This document shows positions 11,071 through 20,737 of a stretch of DNA of 64,000 nt, in pieces. The stretch covers positions 23,248 to 87,247 of the forward strand of contig CAMATZ010000024.1 of the NCBI GenBank assembly GCA_945861275.1, given 5' to 3'. Source of the DNA: Bordetella parapertussis. GTDB taxonomy: Bacteria > Pseudomonadota > Gammaproteobacteria > Burkholderiales > SG8-41. Positions within the stretch are counted from its first letter, which is position 1. Each line of letters starts with the position of its first letter. Under the pieces are notes generated by a model that was not told where the DNA came from, did not search any database, and worked only from the letters and a program-made list of their open reading frames with translations. Position numbers and translations under genes: made by a program.

Positions 11071-11838
11071 ATGTCGAGCGCTACACCACAAACTGCAATG
11101 CAAGGCGTCAATTGGTTCAAGTACGCCTCGCCGCAAACATTTTTTCCGCTGGCCGGTGCGCTGGCGCCGTGGTTTGCCGCGATCGCTGCGGTGCTGTTTG
11201 CGGTGGGCATGTACATTGGCTTTTTTGTGGCGCCCACCGACGCGCAGCAGGGCGAGTCGTATCGCATCATTTTCATTCACGTGCCGGCAGCGTGGATGTC
11301 GATGTTGATATATCTGGTGATGGCGTTCTGGGCGGGCGTGGGCCTCGCGTTCAACACACGGCTGTCGGGCATGATGGCGAGCGCGCTGGCGCCGACTGGC
11401 GCACTGTTTACGTTTATTGCGCTGTGGAGCGGCGCGCTGTGGGGCAGGCCGACGTGGGGCACGTGGTGGGTGTGGGATGCGCGGTTAACCTCCGAACTGC
11501 TGCTGCTGTTTTTGTATTTCGGTTTCATGGCGCTGCAAGCGGCCATCGACGATCCGCGCCGCGCGGACAAAGCCGGCGCGGTGCTGGCGCTGGTGGGGGT
11601 GATTAACATTCCCATCATTTATTTTTCGGTAAAGTGGTGGAACACGCTGCATCAAGGCGCTTCGGTCAGCCTGAAAAGCGCGCCCACCATGGCGATGACC
11701 ATGTTCACCGGCATGATGGTCATGGTGTTTGCGTGCTGGGCGTATGCGATTGCGGCGTCGCTGTGGCGCGTGCGTTGTATCATCCTTGAACGTGAACGGC
11801 GCAGCGATTGGGTGAACGAAACCTTGAGGACGCGGTAA
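11071..11838 (+). CDS. ccmC: Haem lyase/delivery protein CcmC
   Basis: This 255-residue membrane protein has six transmembrane helices. The haem-handling WWxWD motif appears as TWGTWWVWDARLTSELLL. The two flanking periplasmic histidines occur in FIHVPAAW and WWNTLHQGAS. CcmC presents haem to CcmE and interacts with CcmD. Its stop codon overlaps the start of ccmD (TAATG). Confidence 0.95.
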   Translation: MSSATPQTAMQGVNWFKYASPQTFFPLAGALAPWFAAIAAVLFAVGMYIGFFVAPTDAQQGESYRIIFIHVPAAWMSMLIYLVMAFWAGVGLAFNTRLSGMMASALAPTGALFTFIALWSGALWGRPTWGTWWVWDARLTSELLLLFLYFGFMALQAAIDDPRRADKAGAVLALVGVINIPIIYFSVKWWNTLHQGASVSLKSAPTMAMTMFTGMMVMVFACWAYAIAASLWRVRCIILERERRSDWVNETLRTR

Positions 11839-11984
11839 TGAGTTGGGGTAGTGTGCATGAATTTTTCGCGATGGGCGGGCACGGACTCTATGTGTGGGGT
11901 TCATACGCCGTGACATTTGCGTTGATCGCGCTGGAGCTGCTGGCCTTGGCGTTGCGTAGCCGCGCGGCAGCCAAACCAACATGA
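11838..11984 (+). CDS. ccmD: Haem exporter small subunit CcmD
   Basis: This 48-residue reading frame starts at the ATG overlapping the ccmC stop and ends overlapping the ccmE start (ATGA). The translation has the CcmD signature [17 protein letters not shown] followed by one hydrophobic helix ([16 protein letters not shown]) and a basic tail. CcmD tethers CcmE to CcmC/CcmAB and is needed to release holo-CcmE. It is short enough to be missed by automated calling. Confidence 0.92.
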   Translation: MSWGSVHEFFAMGGHGLYVWGSYAVTFALIALELLALALRSRAAAKPT

Positions 11985-12466
11985 AACCGCGTCATCGCCG
12001 CATGGCCTTGATCGTCGCCGGCGTCGCCGGACTGGCGGTTGCCGCCGCGCTGGTGTTATCGGCGTTTCAGCAGAATCTGGTGTTTTTCTTCACCCCGTCG
12101 CAGGTGGCCGCGAACGAGGCGCCGCAGGGGCGCGCGTTTCGCGTCGGCGGCATGGTTGAAACCGGCAGCGTCAAGCGTCAGCCCGATGGCGTCACCGTGC
12201 ATTTCATCGTTACCGACACCGCCAAGAGCATCCCCGTCGCGTACAAGGGCGTGCTGCCGGATCTATTTCGCGAAGGCAAGGGTGTGGTGACGCAGGGACG
12301 GCTTGAAAATGGCCTGTTTGTGGCGAGCGAGGTGCTGGCCAAGCACGACGAGAATTACATGCCGCCCGAAGCGGCTGATGCCGTTAAAAAAGCGCAGGCC
12401 ACCAATGAAAAGGCGGCGCGCACCCTGGTCGATTCACCACCAAAACCCGGAGCGCTAAATCGATGA
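11981..12466 (+). CDS. ccmE: Haem chaperone CcmE
   Basis: This 161-residue protein has an N-terminal membrane anchor (residues 8-30) and a periplasmic OB-fold domain. The covalent haem-binding motif appears as H122-D-E-N-Y126 in [12 protein letters not shown]. CcmE accepts haem from CcmC and passes it to CcmF/H. The start overlaps ccmD and the end overlaps ccmF by four bases. Confidence 0.95.
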   Translation: MKPRHRRMALIVAGVAGLAVAAALVLSAFQQNLVFFFTPSQVAANEAPQGRAFRVGGMVETGSVKRQPDGVTVHFIVTDTAKSIPVAYKGVLPDLFREGKGVVTQGRLENGLFVASEVLAKHDENYMPPEAADAVKKAQATNEKAARTLVDSPPKPGALNR

Positions 12467-14463
12467 TTCCAGAACTTGGTCAATTCGCACTCATCCTCGC
12501 GCTGCTGCTGGCACTGGCGCAAGGCACGCTGCCGCTGGCGGGCGCAGCACGCGGCGCGTCATCGTGGATGAATCTGGCGCGGCCCGCGGCGCAGGGACAG
12601 TTCGTGTTCATCGCTATTGCGTTCGGCTGTTTGACTTATTCGTTTGTGATCAACGATTTTTCCGTGCTCTACGTGGCATCGAACTCCAACTCCGCCCTGC
12701 CCTTGCAGTACCGCATTGCCGCGGTGTGGGGCGGTCACGAAGGCTCGCTCTTGCTGTGGGTGTTGATGCTGTCGCTGTGGACCATGGCAGTGAGTGTGTT
12801 CAGCAGCCATCTGCCCGAAGACATCGTTGCGCGCGTGCTGGGAGTGCTGGGGCTGATCAGCGTGGGATTTTTGAGCTTTATGCTGTTTACCTCGAACCCG
12901 TTTGACCGGCTGCTGCCGGCGGCCATGGATGGACGCGATCTGAATCCCTTGTTGCAGGACTTCGGCATGGTGATACATCCGCCGATGCTCTACATGGGTT
13001 ATGTCGGATTTTCCGTGGCGTTTGCGTTTGCCATCGCGGCGCTGCTGTCGGGCCGGCTCGACGCCACGTGGGCGCGCTGGTCGCGGCCGTGGACCACCAC
13101 CGCGTGGATGTTTTTGACACTCGGCATCGCGCTCGGCAGCTGGTGGGCGTATTACGAACTCGGCTGGGGCGGCTGGTGGTTCTGGGATCCGGTTGAGAAT
13201 GCCTCATTCATGCCGTGGCTGATGGGCACGGCACTGATTCATTCGCTGGCGGTGACGGAAAAACGCGGCGCCTTTAAAAGCTGGACCGTGCTGCTGGCCA
13301 TCTTTACCTTTGCCCTGTCGCTGCTCGGGACTTTTCTGGTGCGATCGGGCGTGCTGACGTCGGTGCATGCGTTTGCAACGGACCCCAAACGCGGCGTATT
13401 CATACTCGCGTTTTTGGTCATTGTGATCGGCGGTTCGCTCACTCTGTTCGCGTGGCGCGCTCAACGCGTGGGCCTGGGCGGACAATTCGAGGTGGTGTCG
13501 CGCGAATCGTTTTTGCTCACCAACAATGTGTTGCTGGTGGTGGCCGCCGGTTCGGTTTTTCTGGGCACGCTTTATCCTTTATTTCTCGATGCGCTGGGGC
13601 TGGGCAAACTTTCCGTCGGCCCGCCCTACTTTGAAACCGTGTTCGCGCCGCTGATGGCGCCGGCGTTATTCCTGATGGGCGTGGGGCCGCTGGCGCGCTG
13701 GAAACAAGCCAGCCTTCCGGAACTTGCAGTGCGCCTGAAGTGGGCGTTTGCGGTGTCGCTGGCCGTTGGGTTGCTGTTGCCGTTGACCATGGGCCAATGG
13801 ACACCGCTGGCAAGCTTTGGCATGGTGCTGGCGTTGTGGATCGTTGCCAGCAGCCTCACCAATTTGGTGTTGCGGTTGCAGCCGTCGCCCGGCGTGACCG
13901 TGCGCACCAAACTGCGCGCCCAATCGCGCAGCTACTACGGCATGCTGCTGGCGCACGTGGGCGTGGCGGTGTTCGTGGTAGGCGTGACCATGGTCAAGAG
14001 CTATGAGGCCGAGAAAGATGTAAAGCTGGCGCCAGGCGAAACCGTTGAACTCGGCGGCTACACGTTTCGCTTCGATGCGGTGGAGGATGTAAAAGGGCCG
14101 AACTATGTAGCAGCACGCGGCACATTTACCGTTACCCGCGCCAACGCTGCGGTGGGCACGATGTATCCGGAAAAGCGCATTTACAACGTGCAAAAAAACC
14201 CCATGACCGAAGCAGCCATCGACACCGGCTTCACGCGCGACTTGTATGTGTCGCTGGGCGAGCAGGTGGGTGACAAAGCGTGGGTGGTGCGCGTGCAGGT
14301 CAAGCCGTTCGTCGACTGGATTTGGGGCGGCTGCGTGCTGATGGCACTGGGTGGGCTGCTGGCGGTGCTCGACCGGCGCTATCGTGTACATGGCGTGGCA
14401 GCGCGCGCGCGAACTGAAACGGTGCCTGCTGCGGGTGCGGCGAATGCCCCGGTAGCGAGTTAG
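12463..14463 (+). CDS. ccmF: Cytochrome c haem lyase subunit CcmF
   Basis: This 666-residue polytopic membrane protein carries the [11 protein letters not shown] tryptophan-rich motif near residue 240. It also has histidine-bearing loops ([22 protein letters not shown]) typical of CcmF. A large periplasmic domain lies near the C-terminus (about residues 510-600). CcmF reduces and transfers haem from CcmE to apocytochrome c together with CcmH/CcmI. Length is normal. It overlaps ccmE (ATGA) and precedes ccmG by four bases. Confidence 0.96.
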   Translation: MIPELGQFALILALLLALAQGTLPLAGAARGASSWMNLARPAAQGQFVFIAIAFGCLTYSFVINDFSVLYVASNSNSALPLQYRIAAVWGGHEGSLLLWVLMLSLWTMAVSVFSSHLPEDIVARVLGVLGLISVGFLSFMLFTSNPFDRLLPAAMDGRDLNPLLQDFGMVIHPPMLYMGYVGFSVAFAFAIAALLSGRLDATWARWSRPWTTTAWMFLTLGIALGSWWAYYELGWGGWWFWDPVENASFMPWLMGTALIHSLAVTEKRGAFKSWTVLLAIFTFALSLLGTFLVRSGVLTSVHAFATDPKRGVFILAFLVIVIGGSLTLFAWRAQRVGLGGQFEVVSRESFLLTNNVLLVVAAGSVFLGTLYPLFLDALGLGKLSVGPPYFETVFAPLMAPALFLMGVGPLARWKQASLPELAVRLKWAFAVSLAVGLLLPLTMGQWTPLASFGMVLALWIVASSLTNLVLRLQPSPGVTVRTKLRAQSRSYYGMLLAHVGVAVFVVGVTMVKSYEAEKDVKLAPGETVELGGYTFRFDAVEDVKGPNYVAARGTFTVTRANAAVGTMYPEKRIYNVQKNPMTEAAIDTGFTRDLYVSLGEQVGDKAWVVRVQVKPFVDWIWGGCVLMALGGLLAVLDRRYRVHGVAARARTETVPAAGAANAPVAS

Positions 14464-14467
14464 CCCG

Positions 14468-14998
14468 ATGCAACGCTGGTTGTGGCCGCTGGGCCTGTTT
14501 CTGGTATTGGCGGTGTTTCTCGGTGTGGGACTTACGCTCAACCCGCGTGAAGTGCCGTCGCCCTTGATCGGCAAAGCCGCGCCGCCATTTAAATTGCCGC
14601 AATTGCACGCGCAGGACAAAACGTTTTCGCAAAAAGACCTGGCCGGTAAAGTGTGGCTGCTTAACGTGTGGGCCTCGTGGTGCGCCTCGTGCCGTGAAGA
14701 ACATCCGCTGCTGATGGACCTTGCGAAGAGCGGTGCAGTGCCGATCTACGGTCTTAACTACAAAGACAAGCATCCCGACGGCATCGCGTGGCTAAAACGT
14801 TTCGGCGATCCGTACGTGCTGTCGGCGTACGATGTGCAGGGTCGCATCGGCATCGACTACGGCGTTTATGGCGTGCCGGAAACCTATGTGATCGACAAGC
14901 AGGGCATCATTCGTTTCAAACAAATCGGGCCGGTCACCCCCGCCGTGCTCAAAGAGAAAATTCTACCGCTGATCGCGAAGCTCAATGGCAATGCGTAA
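14468..14998 (+). CDS. ccmG: Thiol:disulfide interchange protein CcmG (DsbE)
   Basis: This 176-residue thioredoxin-fold protein is anchored by an N-terminal helix (residues 4-22). The active site is W-C72-A-S-C75. The acidic GVYGVPETYVID region with its cis-Pro is typical of CcmG. It reduces the cysteines of apocytochromes c or of CcmH in the periplasm. Its last 14 bases overlap ccmH. Confidence 0.94.
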   Translation: MQRWLWPLGLFLVLAVFLGVGLTLNPREVPSPLIGKAAPPFKLPQLHAQDKTFSQKDLAGKVWLLNVWASWCASCREEHPLLMDLAKSGAVPIYGLNYKDKHPDGIAWLKRFGDPYVLSAYDVQGRIGIDYGVYGVPETYVIDKQGIIRFKQIGPVTPAVLKEKILPLIAKLNGNA

Positions 14999-15446
14999 CT
15001 ATTTGTTTTTGTTCATATTTCTTTCATTTGGTATAGCGCCTGCGCACGCCGCCTCGGACGCCGCGCTTGAACGCCGCGTGCAGGCGCTGTCCGAAGAACT
15101 GCGTTGCCTGGTATGCCAGAACCAGTCGCTCGCCGATTCACACGCCGATCTTGCGATTGATTTAAAAAATCAGGTGCGCGAAAAATTGCAGCAGGGCGCC
15201 AGCGAAAAAGATGTGATCACGTTTATGACCGAACGTTATGGCGATTTTGTGCTGTATCGGCCGCCGCTGAAGGCAACCACACTGTTGCTGTGGTTCGGGC
15301 CGGGCTTGCTGCTGCTGGCGGGGCTGATCGCGTTGTTTGTGCGCCTGCGGCGCCGCGCCGCGGTTGCAGCGACGCCGGCGCTCACCGCGGACGAGCGTGC
15401 GCGTGCTGCTGCTTTACTCGATAGCGGCACGGTGGATCGGCGATGA
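14985..15446 (+). CDS. ccmH: Cytochrome c maturation protein CcmH (CcmL-type, LRCxxC)
   Basis: This 153-residue protein has a signal peptide and the LRC41-LVC44-QNQS motif that handles apocytochrome cysteines. A C-terminal membrane helix spans about residues 100-122. It is the short form of CcmH; the TPR domain is encoded separately by the next gene. The start overlaps ccmG by 14 bases, with ATG 14985 or ATG 14991 both possible. The stop overlaps ccmI. Confidence 0.93.
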   Translation: MAMRNYLFLFIFLSFGIAPAHAASDAALERRVQALSEELRCLVCQNQSLADSHADLAIDLKNQVREKLQQGASEKDVITFMTERYGDFVLYRPPLKATTLLLWFGPGLLLLAGLIALFVRLRRRAAVAATPALTADERARAAALLDSGTVDRR

Positions 15447-16711
15447 CTATTTTCTGGATAGTCGCGGCGCTACTGATTATGGTTGCGCTGATATTCGTGT
15501 TGCCGCCGTTGTGCAGGCGCCGCAACCCGGCTGGCGTTGCCGGCCCGGCACAACATGCGAACAATGCACTCAATGTCGCGGTATATCGCGATCAGCAGCT
15601 GGAGCTTGAGGCCGACCGCAATGCCGGCACGTTAAGCGATGCGCAATACCAGCATGCGCGCATCGAACTGGAACGGCGGTTGCTGGATGATGTCGCCCCG
15701 ACTGCCGCAGCGGTGAGCGCACCGCCGGCCGGCCGCCTGCCTGCGGTGCTGGTGGGCGTGGCGATGCCGCTACTGGCTGTCGGGCTTTATTTTGCGGTGG
15801 GCACGCCGCGTGCGCTGGCGCCGCTTGCAGCACCGCCCCACGGCAGCGCGGATAGCGGCAAGGGCCCCAGTGCTGAACAAATCGAGGCGATGGTGGCAAA
15901 GCTCGCCGAGCGCATGAAGCAAAACCCCGACGATGCGCAGGGCTGGGCGATGCTCGCGCGCTCGTACGCGGTGATGGGCCGCTATGAAGATTCCGCCGCC
16001 GCCTATGGCAAAGCGGTGGAGCGCGTGCCTGACAATGCGCATTTGCTGGCCGATTACGCCGATGCGCTGGCGATGGCGCGCGGGCAAAATCTGCAAGGCG
16101 AGCCCGAAGCGCTGATCATGCGCGCGCTGAAAATCGATCCGAATCACGCCAAGTCGCTGGCGCTCGCGGGGACTATCGCCTTTGATAAGAAGAACTACGC
16201 GGAGGCAATCAAGTATTGGGAAAAACTGGCGACGCTGGCACCGCCCGATACCGAAATGGCGCGCAATGTGCAGGCCAGTATCGCCGAAGCGCGCGGCCTG
16301 GCCAGTGGTGGCGCGCCTAAAGTGGCGGTCGTTGCGGACAAACCCGTGCCGGCGCCGGCGGCATCCGGTAAGGGTGTGAGCGGCACGGTGTCGCTTGCGC
16401 CCGCGTTAGCGGCGAAGGTCGCGCCCAATGACACGGTGTTCATCTTCGCCCGCGCCGCCGAGGGCTCGCGCATGCCGCTAGCCATACTGCGCAAAAAGGC
16501 GAGCGAATTGCCGCTGACGTTCACACTGGATGACAGCATGGCGATGAACCCGTCGGCGCGCCTATCGAGTGCGCCGCAAGTGATCATCGGCGCGCGCATC
16601 TCGAAAAGCGGCAACGCCATGCCACAGCCGGGCGATTTGCAGGGCGCGACCAAGCCGGTGACCCATACCGCGAAAAACATTGCGCTAAGCATCGATACCG
16701 AAGTGCAGTGA
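15443..16711 (+). CDS. ccmI: Cytochrome c biogenesis TPR protein CcmI
   Basis: This 422-residue protein has two N-terminal membrane helices (about residues 1-18 and 95-115). A tetratricopeptide region (residues 145-275) binds the C-terminal helix of apocytochromes c. A C-terminal beta-rich domain contains VFIFARAAEGSRMPLAILR. It closes the ccm operon and overlaps ccmH by four bases (ATGA). With it the System I pathway in this window is complete. Confidence 0.9.
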   Translation: MTIFWIVAALLIMVALIFVLPPLCRRRNPAGVAGPAQHANNALNVAVYRDQQLELEADRNAGTLSDAQYQHARIELERRLLDDVAPTAAAVSAPPAGRLPAVLVGVAMPLLAVGLYFAVGTPRALAPLAAPPHGSADSGKGPSAEQIEAMVAKLAERMKQNPDDAQGWAMLARSYAVMGRYEDSAAAYGKAVERVPDNAHLLADYADALAMARGQNLQGEPEALIMRALKIDPNHAKSLALAGTIAFDKKNYAEAIKYWEKLATLAPPDTEMARNVQASIAEARGLASGGAPKVAVVADKPVPAPAASGKGVSGTVSLAPALAAKVAPNDTVFIFARAAEGSRMPLAILRKKASELPLTFTLDDSMAMNPSARLSSAPQVIIGARISKSGNAMPQPGDLQGATKPVTHTAKNIALSIDTEVQ

Positions 16712-16775
16712 CATGTGCAGGGCCGCGCAGGGTGAAGGCACTGTGCCAGGAACAATTATTTAGAAAAGGAAAGCG

Positions 16776-18125
16776 ATGACCATTACCCTCGATGAAACCC
16801 ACGACGCTAAACGCAAAAGCTGGGTTGCCAGCGCGAATCTTCACGCTCAGGGCCATGGTGATTTTCCGCTGCAGAATTTGCCGCTGGGCGTGTTCAGCGC
16901 GGCAAACGCCAAGGGCGATACGCCGCGCGGCGGTATCGCCATCGGCGACGAGGTGTTTGATCTCAAAGCCGCGTGCGAAGCGAAACTTTTTTCCGGTGAC
17001 GCCGAAGCAGCCGCGCGTGCCGCCAGCGCTGCAACGCTGAACGATTTGATGGCACTGGGCGCAGGCCCGCGCGCCGCGCTGCGCAAACAAGTCTCGGCGT
17101 TGCTGGCCGAAGGCACGGCCGAATCGGCGCGCGCCAAGCCGCTCGCCGCCAGGCTGCTGCACAAGGCCGCCGCTTGCGCGCTGCATGTGCCGGCGAAGAT
17201 CGGCGCCTTTACCGATTTTTTCGCCGGCATCACGCACGCCGAAAACGGCGGCAAGCGCCGCGGCGCGAATCCGCCGCTGACGCCAAACTACAAATATGTG
17301 CCGGTGGCCTATCACAGCCGTGCCTCCAGCGTGCATCCGACGGGCATTGCGGTGCGCCGCCCCAATGGCCAGCGCGTGGTGGATGGCGAGCAACTGCCGA
17401 CATTCGGACCGTGCCTGAAAATGGATTTCGAACTCGAATTCGGCGTCTGGCTCGGCAATGGCAACGCCTGGGGCGAACCGATTTCCGTCAACCAGGCGGG
17501 TGAGCATATCTACGGCTACTGCATGTTGAATGACTGGTCGGCGCGCGACATACAACGCTGGGAGTCCGCGCCACTGGGGCCGTTCCTGTCGAAGAATTTC
17601 GGCACCACCATTTCGCCGTGGATGGTCACGCCCGAAGCGTTGGCGCCGTTTCGCATCGCACAGCCTGCGCGACCCGCGGGGGATCCCAGACCGCTGGATT
17701 ATTTATGGGACGACGCCGATCAACGTACGGGCGCACTCGATCTCGAAATCGAAGTGCTGATCCACACCGCAGGCATGCGTGCGCAAGGCACGCCGCCGCA
17801 GCGCATATCCGTCAGCAACACCAAACACCTCTACTGGACGGTGGCGCAAATGGTGGCGCATCACACCTGCGGCGGATGCAACCTCGAACCCGGAGACCTC
17901 TTCGGTTCCGGCACCGTTTCCGGTCCCACACCCGAAAACTACGGCAGCATCGCCGAGCTATCGTTCGACGGCACCCGCGACATCACGCTCGCCTCGGGCG
18001 AAATCCGTCGCTGGGTGGAGGATGGCGACGACATCATCCTGCGCGCGCATGGGCGGCGTGCCGGGTATGCGGCGATCGGGTTTGGGGATTGTTGTGCGCG
18101 GATGGTGGCGGGCAAGGCTGTGTAG
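16776..18125 (+). CDS. fahA: Fumarylacetoacetase
   Basis: This 449-residue enzyme cleaves fumarylacetoacetate to fumarate and acetoacetate, the last step of tyrosine and homogentisate breakdown. Visible family motifs are FTDFFAGITHAENGG (metal Asp and catalytic His), VAYHSRASSV, DFELEFGVWLG (metal Glu pair), NDWSARDIQRWE (metal Asp) and GPFLSKNFGT. AAAAGGAAAG precedes the ATG. Length is normal. No other homogentisate gene is adjacent, so it appears to stand alone. Confidence 0.95.
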   Translation: MTITLDETHDAKRKSWVASANLHAQGHGDFPLQNLPLGVFSAANAKGDTPRGGIAIGDEVFDLKAACEAKLFSGDAEAAARAASAATLNDLMALGAGPRAALRKQVSALLAEGTAESARAKPLAARLLHKAAACALHVPAKIGAFTDFFAGITHAENGGKRRGANPPLTPNYKYVPVAYHSRASSVHPTGIAVRRPNGQRVVDGEQLPTFGPCLKMDFELEFGVWLGNGNAWGEPISVNQAGEHIYGYCMLNDWSARDIQRWESAPLGPFLSKNFGTTISPWMVTPEALAPFRIAQPARPAGDPRPLDYLWDDADQRTGALDLEIEVLIHTAGMRAQGTPPQRISVSNTKHLYWTVAQMVAHHTCGGCNLEPGDLFGSGTVSGPTPENYGSIAELSFDGTRDITLASGEIRRWVEDGDDIILRAHGRRAGYAAIGFGDCCARMVAGKAV

Positions 18126-18263
18126 GATGCCGGGGCAGCCCGGCGGCTGGTCACTTTCTTTTGTACGGCCAAAAGAACTTACGTGTATGGGCTGAGCTTG
18201 CGAAGCCCAACACCAACAGCGCTGATGATTCGACGACATTTGCGTTTCGCGTGGGATCCTTGT

Positions 18264-18290
18264 GTTGGGCTTCATTTCATTCAGCCCAAC
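18264..18290. repeat. Intergenic hairpin repeat (GTTGGGCT/AGCCCAAC)
   Basis: Inverted arms GTTGGGCT and AGCCCAAC enclose a loop of about 11 bases. A related GGGCT...AGCCC hairpin lies upstream near 18188. Both are in the 225-base gap between fahA and the next gene, which otherwise shows nothing recognisable. Confidence 0.5.
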
Positions 18291-18350
18291 CTACGCGCTG
18301 GCGAAGTGGCGTGAACCGCAGCCATCGGGATCGCAGCCAGGCCAGAACTC

Positions 18351-18806
18351 TTACAAGGATTTATTGACCGGCGTCTGTATCTGATCCGCGGTCATTGTCC
18401 AATCATGGCCGCATTTTTTGCAACGGACTTTTAACCAATCACTGCTGGCCGCATCGCCATCGTCGAGTGCGCCCGGTGCGGCGGATGACAGCACCTCAAG
18501 CACGCCATAAACGCCACACCCGCTGCAAACGGCCTGCGTGGCGAAATGCTCTGCACGAAACAGCACTTTAAAATAAAACGCTGTGGTTTTAAAGCAAAGC
18601 GCAATGCCCGCAGCGATCAGAACTACCATGATGATCGGTTTAAACCCCGCGTCTCGCCAGTGCAATTGATCCATGCATACCGCTACCATAATGACGCCCA
18701 GAAAGGCCGTGACCAGACTGGCGTGTGCTTCGATCAGTTGGCGCTCATGCCAGCGGCGAAAGCCGAGCTTGCGGATGCGGTCTGCAACAGGCATGGGCTG
18801 CCCCAC
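18351..18806 (-). CDS. Small membrane protein with C-terminal zinc ribbon, function unknown
   Basis: This 151-residue protein has two transmembrane helices (about residues 29-47 and 57-78). A soluble tail follows in which C-S-G-C and C-K-K-C-G-H-D-W form a likely four-cysteine zinc ribbon split by an acidic, low-complexity loop. I recognise no named family. It is monocistronic and divergent from the Bcr-type exporter gene. The C-terminal ribbon would face the cytoplasm if both ends are inside. Confidence 0.6.
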   Translation of the reverse strand: MGQPMPVADRIRKLGFRRWHERQLIEAHASLVTAFLGVIMVAVCMDQLHWRDAGFKPIIMVVLIAAGIALCFKTTAFYFKVLFRAEHFATQAVCSGCGVYGVLEVLSSAAPGALDDGDAASSDWLKVRCKKCGHDWTMTADQIQTPVNKSL

Positions 18807-18938
18807 GGAATTGGATAGTGCTCAGAGTAGCGCCGACGCGATACCAATACAACTGCAACGCGCCTATCGCGGAACCGGGTGCATCAGTTCACACTACAAT
18901 GTCCGCCGCCTGCTCCTCCGTCTCGCTGAGATTCCCCA

Positions 18939-20126
18939 TTGTCCATTGATACCCGCCACCGCCGGTTATTACCGCTGCTGATCGCCGGCCTGGCGACCAT
19001 AGGCCCGTTCACCATCGACACCTATCTGCCGTCGTTCCCGGCGATTGCGCTGGAAATGCAGACGACGGAAGTGCTGGTGCAGCAGACGCTCACCGCGTAT
19101 CTGATTCCGTTTGCGGTAATGATGTTGTTCCATGGCGCGATTTCGGATGCGGTCGGCCGGCGGCCGGTGATTCTCATCGGTGTCGGCGGTTTTGTGATCG
19201 CCTCCATCGGTTGCGCACTGGCAACCAGCATGACCATGCTGCTGGTGTGCCGCGCGCTGCAAGGGCTGGTGGCGGGTGCGGGCACCTCGCTCAGCCGCGC
19301 AGTCGTGCGCGATGCCTATCAGGGCGTGGAGGCGCAGCGGCTGCTGTCGCGGGTGATGTTGCTGTTTTCGATTGCACCGGCGATCGCGCCCGTCATCGGC
19401 GGCTGGTTGCAGACGTGGTTTGGCTGGCGCGCGATTTTCTGGTTTCTCGCGCTGTTTGGCACGGTGTTGCTGGTAGCGTGTTACCGCTACCTGCCCGAAA
19501 CGCTCCCGGTGCCAGCGCGCCAGCGTTTCGCACCAGCGCCCTTGCTGGCGGCGTACCGGCTGGTTGCCTTCAATCCGCGATTTCTGTTGCTGGCAGGTGT
19601 GAGTTCGTTTGGTTTCGCCGGATTTTTTCTGTATGTGTTATCCGCGCCTGCTTTCATTTATCACCACCTCGGTCTCACCGCACATGATTTCGCGTGGCTG
19701 TTCATGGCGGGCGTGATCGGCATGATGCTCGGCGCGTACCTCTCCGGCAGGCTCGCGGGCAGGCTCTCGCCCCATCGCACGGTGTGGCTGTCGTTCGCTA
19801 TCATGTTCGCGGGTGCTGCGTACAACAACTTGTTTTATATTTGGTTTTCGCCACAGTTGCCGTGGTCAGTCCTACATCAAGTGATTGTCGCCACCGGCAT
19901 GGCAATGGCCATGCCGTCGCTGACGCTGATGTTGCTGGAGCTGTTTCCGCACAATCGCGGCATGGCCGCATCGCTGCAAAGCTGCGTGCAATCGATGGTG
20001 GCCGGGTTTGTAGCCGCCATCGCATCGCCCCTGTTTTCCACGTCAGCGGCGACGATGGCGTTCGGCGCACTGCTGTTTGCGCTGGCCGCGCTGGGGTTGT
20101 GGCTGGTCTATCTAAGGCAGGACTGA
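18939..20126 (+). CDS. Bcr/CflA family multidrug efflux transporter (MFS, 12 TM)
   Basis: This 395-residue major facilitator has 12 hydrophobic segments. Family-typical sequences are FTIDTYLPSFPAI in helix 1, GAISDAVGRRPVIL as motif A, and LQGLVAGAGTSLSRAVVRD. It resembles the bicyclomycin-resistance group of drug/H+ antiporters in the inner membrane. The start is TTG at 18939; no ATG lies upstream in frame before the first helix. The 3' end runs into an inverted repeat. Confidence 0.87.
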   Translation: MSIDTRHRRLLPLLIAGLATIGPFTIDTYLPSFPAIALEMQTTEVLVQQTLTAYLIPFAVMMLFHGAISDAVGRRPVILIGVGGFVIASIGCALATSMTMLLVCRALQGLVAGAGTSLSRAVVRDAYQGVEAQRLLSRVMLLFSIAPAIAPVIGGWLQTWFGWRAIFWFLALFGTVLLVACYRYLPETLPVPARQRFAPAPLLAAYRLVAFNPRFLLLAGVSSFGFAGFFLYVLSAPAFIYHHLGLTAHDFAWLFMAGVIGMMLGAYLSGRLAGRLSPHRTVWLSFAIMFAGAAYNNLFYIWFSPQLPWSVLHQVIVATGMAMAMPSLTLMLLELFPHNRGMAASLQSCVQSMVAGFVAAIASPLFSTSAATMAFGALLFALAALGLWLVYLRQD

Positions 20127-20194
20127 GGGCTTAGGAATGAGGACTGAGTAACACCGATACGCCGGTGTGGATGTTACTCAGTCCTCAGTCCTGC
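20117..20194. repeat. Nested inverted repeat built of GGACTGAG units
   Basis: Outer 12-bp arms pair 20117-20128 with 20183-20194. Inner arms pair GGACTGAGTAAC (20141-20152) with GTTACTCAGTCC (20173-20184). The element covers the last codons of the exporter gene and sits between convergent genes, so it may act as a bidirectional terminator. Confidence 0.6.
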
Positions 20195-20209
20195 CCTTCA
20201 ATCCTGCCG

Positions 20210-20596
20210 TCAACACTGCTCCCACGGCAGCCCATCGTGCCGCCAGCCCGCTTTCCCATTGCGATGATGGTTCTCGTCGAGTTCGCCCTCAAAGCCATGC
20301 AGCACGTTATAGACTTGGGTGAATCCCGCTTCTTCGAGGGCGGCGCCAGCATCCAGCGAGCGGTTGCCACTGCGGCAAATCAGCACAATGGGGCGATCCA
20401 CACTGGCTGCTTTTTTAACATGCGCCACAAATTGCGGATTCACCTCCCAGTTGGGGCCGTCGTTCCACGCGACCAATATCGCACTTGTCGGATGGCCGAC
20501 GAACAGATACTCCATTTCACTGCGGCAATCGATAAAAATCGCGTTCGGATTTTTCTTGAGGAAATCGTAGGCTTCCCGGGGTTCGAAGTGTTTCAT
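20210..20596 (-). CDS. Rhodanese-domain sulfurtransferase
   Basis: This 128-residue single-domain rhodanese begins MKHFEPREAYDFL, the start preferred over an upstream in-frame ATG that adds ten unsupported residues. The active-site loop is I-C-R-S-G-N-R-S with its persulfide-forming Cys. The substrate-binding acidic DCRSEMEY segment sits near residue 26. Such proteins move sulfane sulfur between thiols. No sulfur-metabolism genes are adjacent and the partner is unknown. Confidence 0.85.
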   Translation of the reverse strand: MKHFEPREAYDFLKKNPNAIFIDCRSEMEYLFVGHPTSAILVAWNDGPNWEVNPQFVAHVKKAASVDRPIVLICRSGNRSLDAGAALEEAGFTQVYNVLHGFEGELDENHHRNGKAGWRHDGLPWEQC

Positions 20597-20737
20597 CGCT
20601 AGGGTTTCCGCTGGACCAAAGCTCAATTATAGTGCGCCTGACCTGATTGCCGGCAGCGCATGTTAAAATTGTGCTTTCTTAACAAGAACTTGGCGGCGCC
20701 GCCCTCACACTAGGCCGCGATCACGCACGCTGACGCC

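Noticed and set aside
16584..17555. A 323-codon minus-strand frame opposite ccmI and fahA
   Set aside because: Covers parts of two convincing genes on the other strand and spans their intergenic gap; composition is typical of a shadow frame.
20627..20737. Possible SAH or cobalamin riboswitch before metH
   Set aside because: The 110-base leader has no recognisable conserved core of either class.
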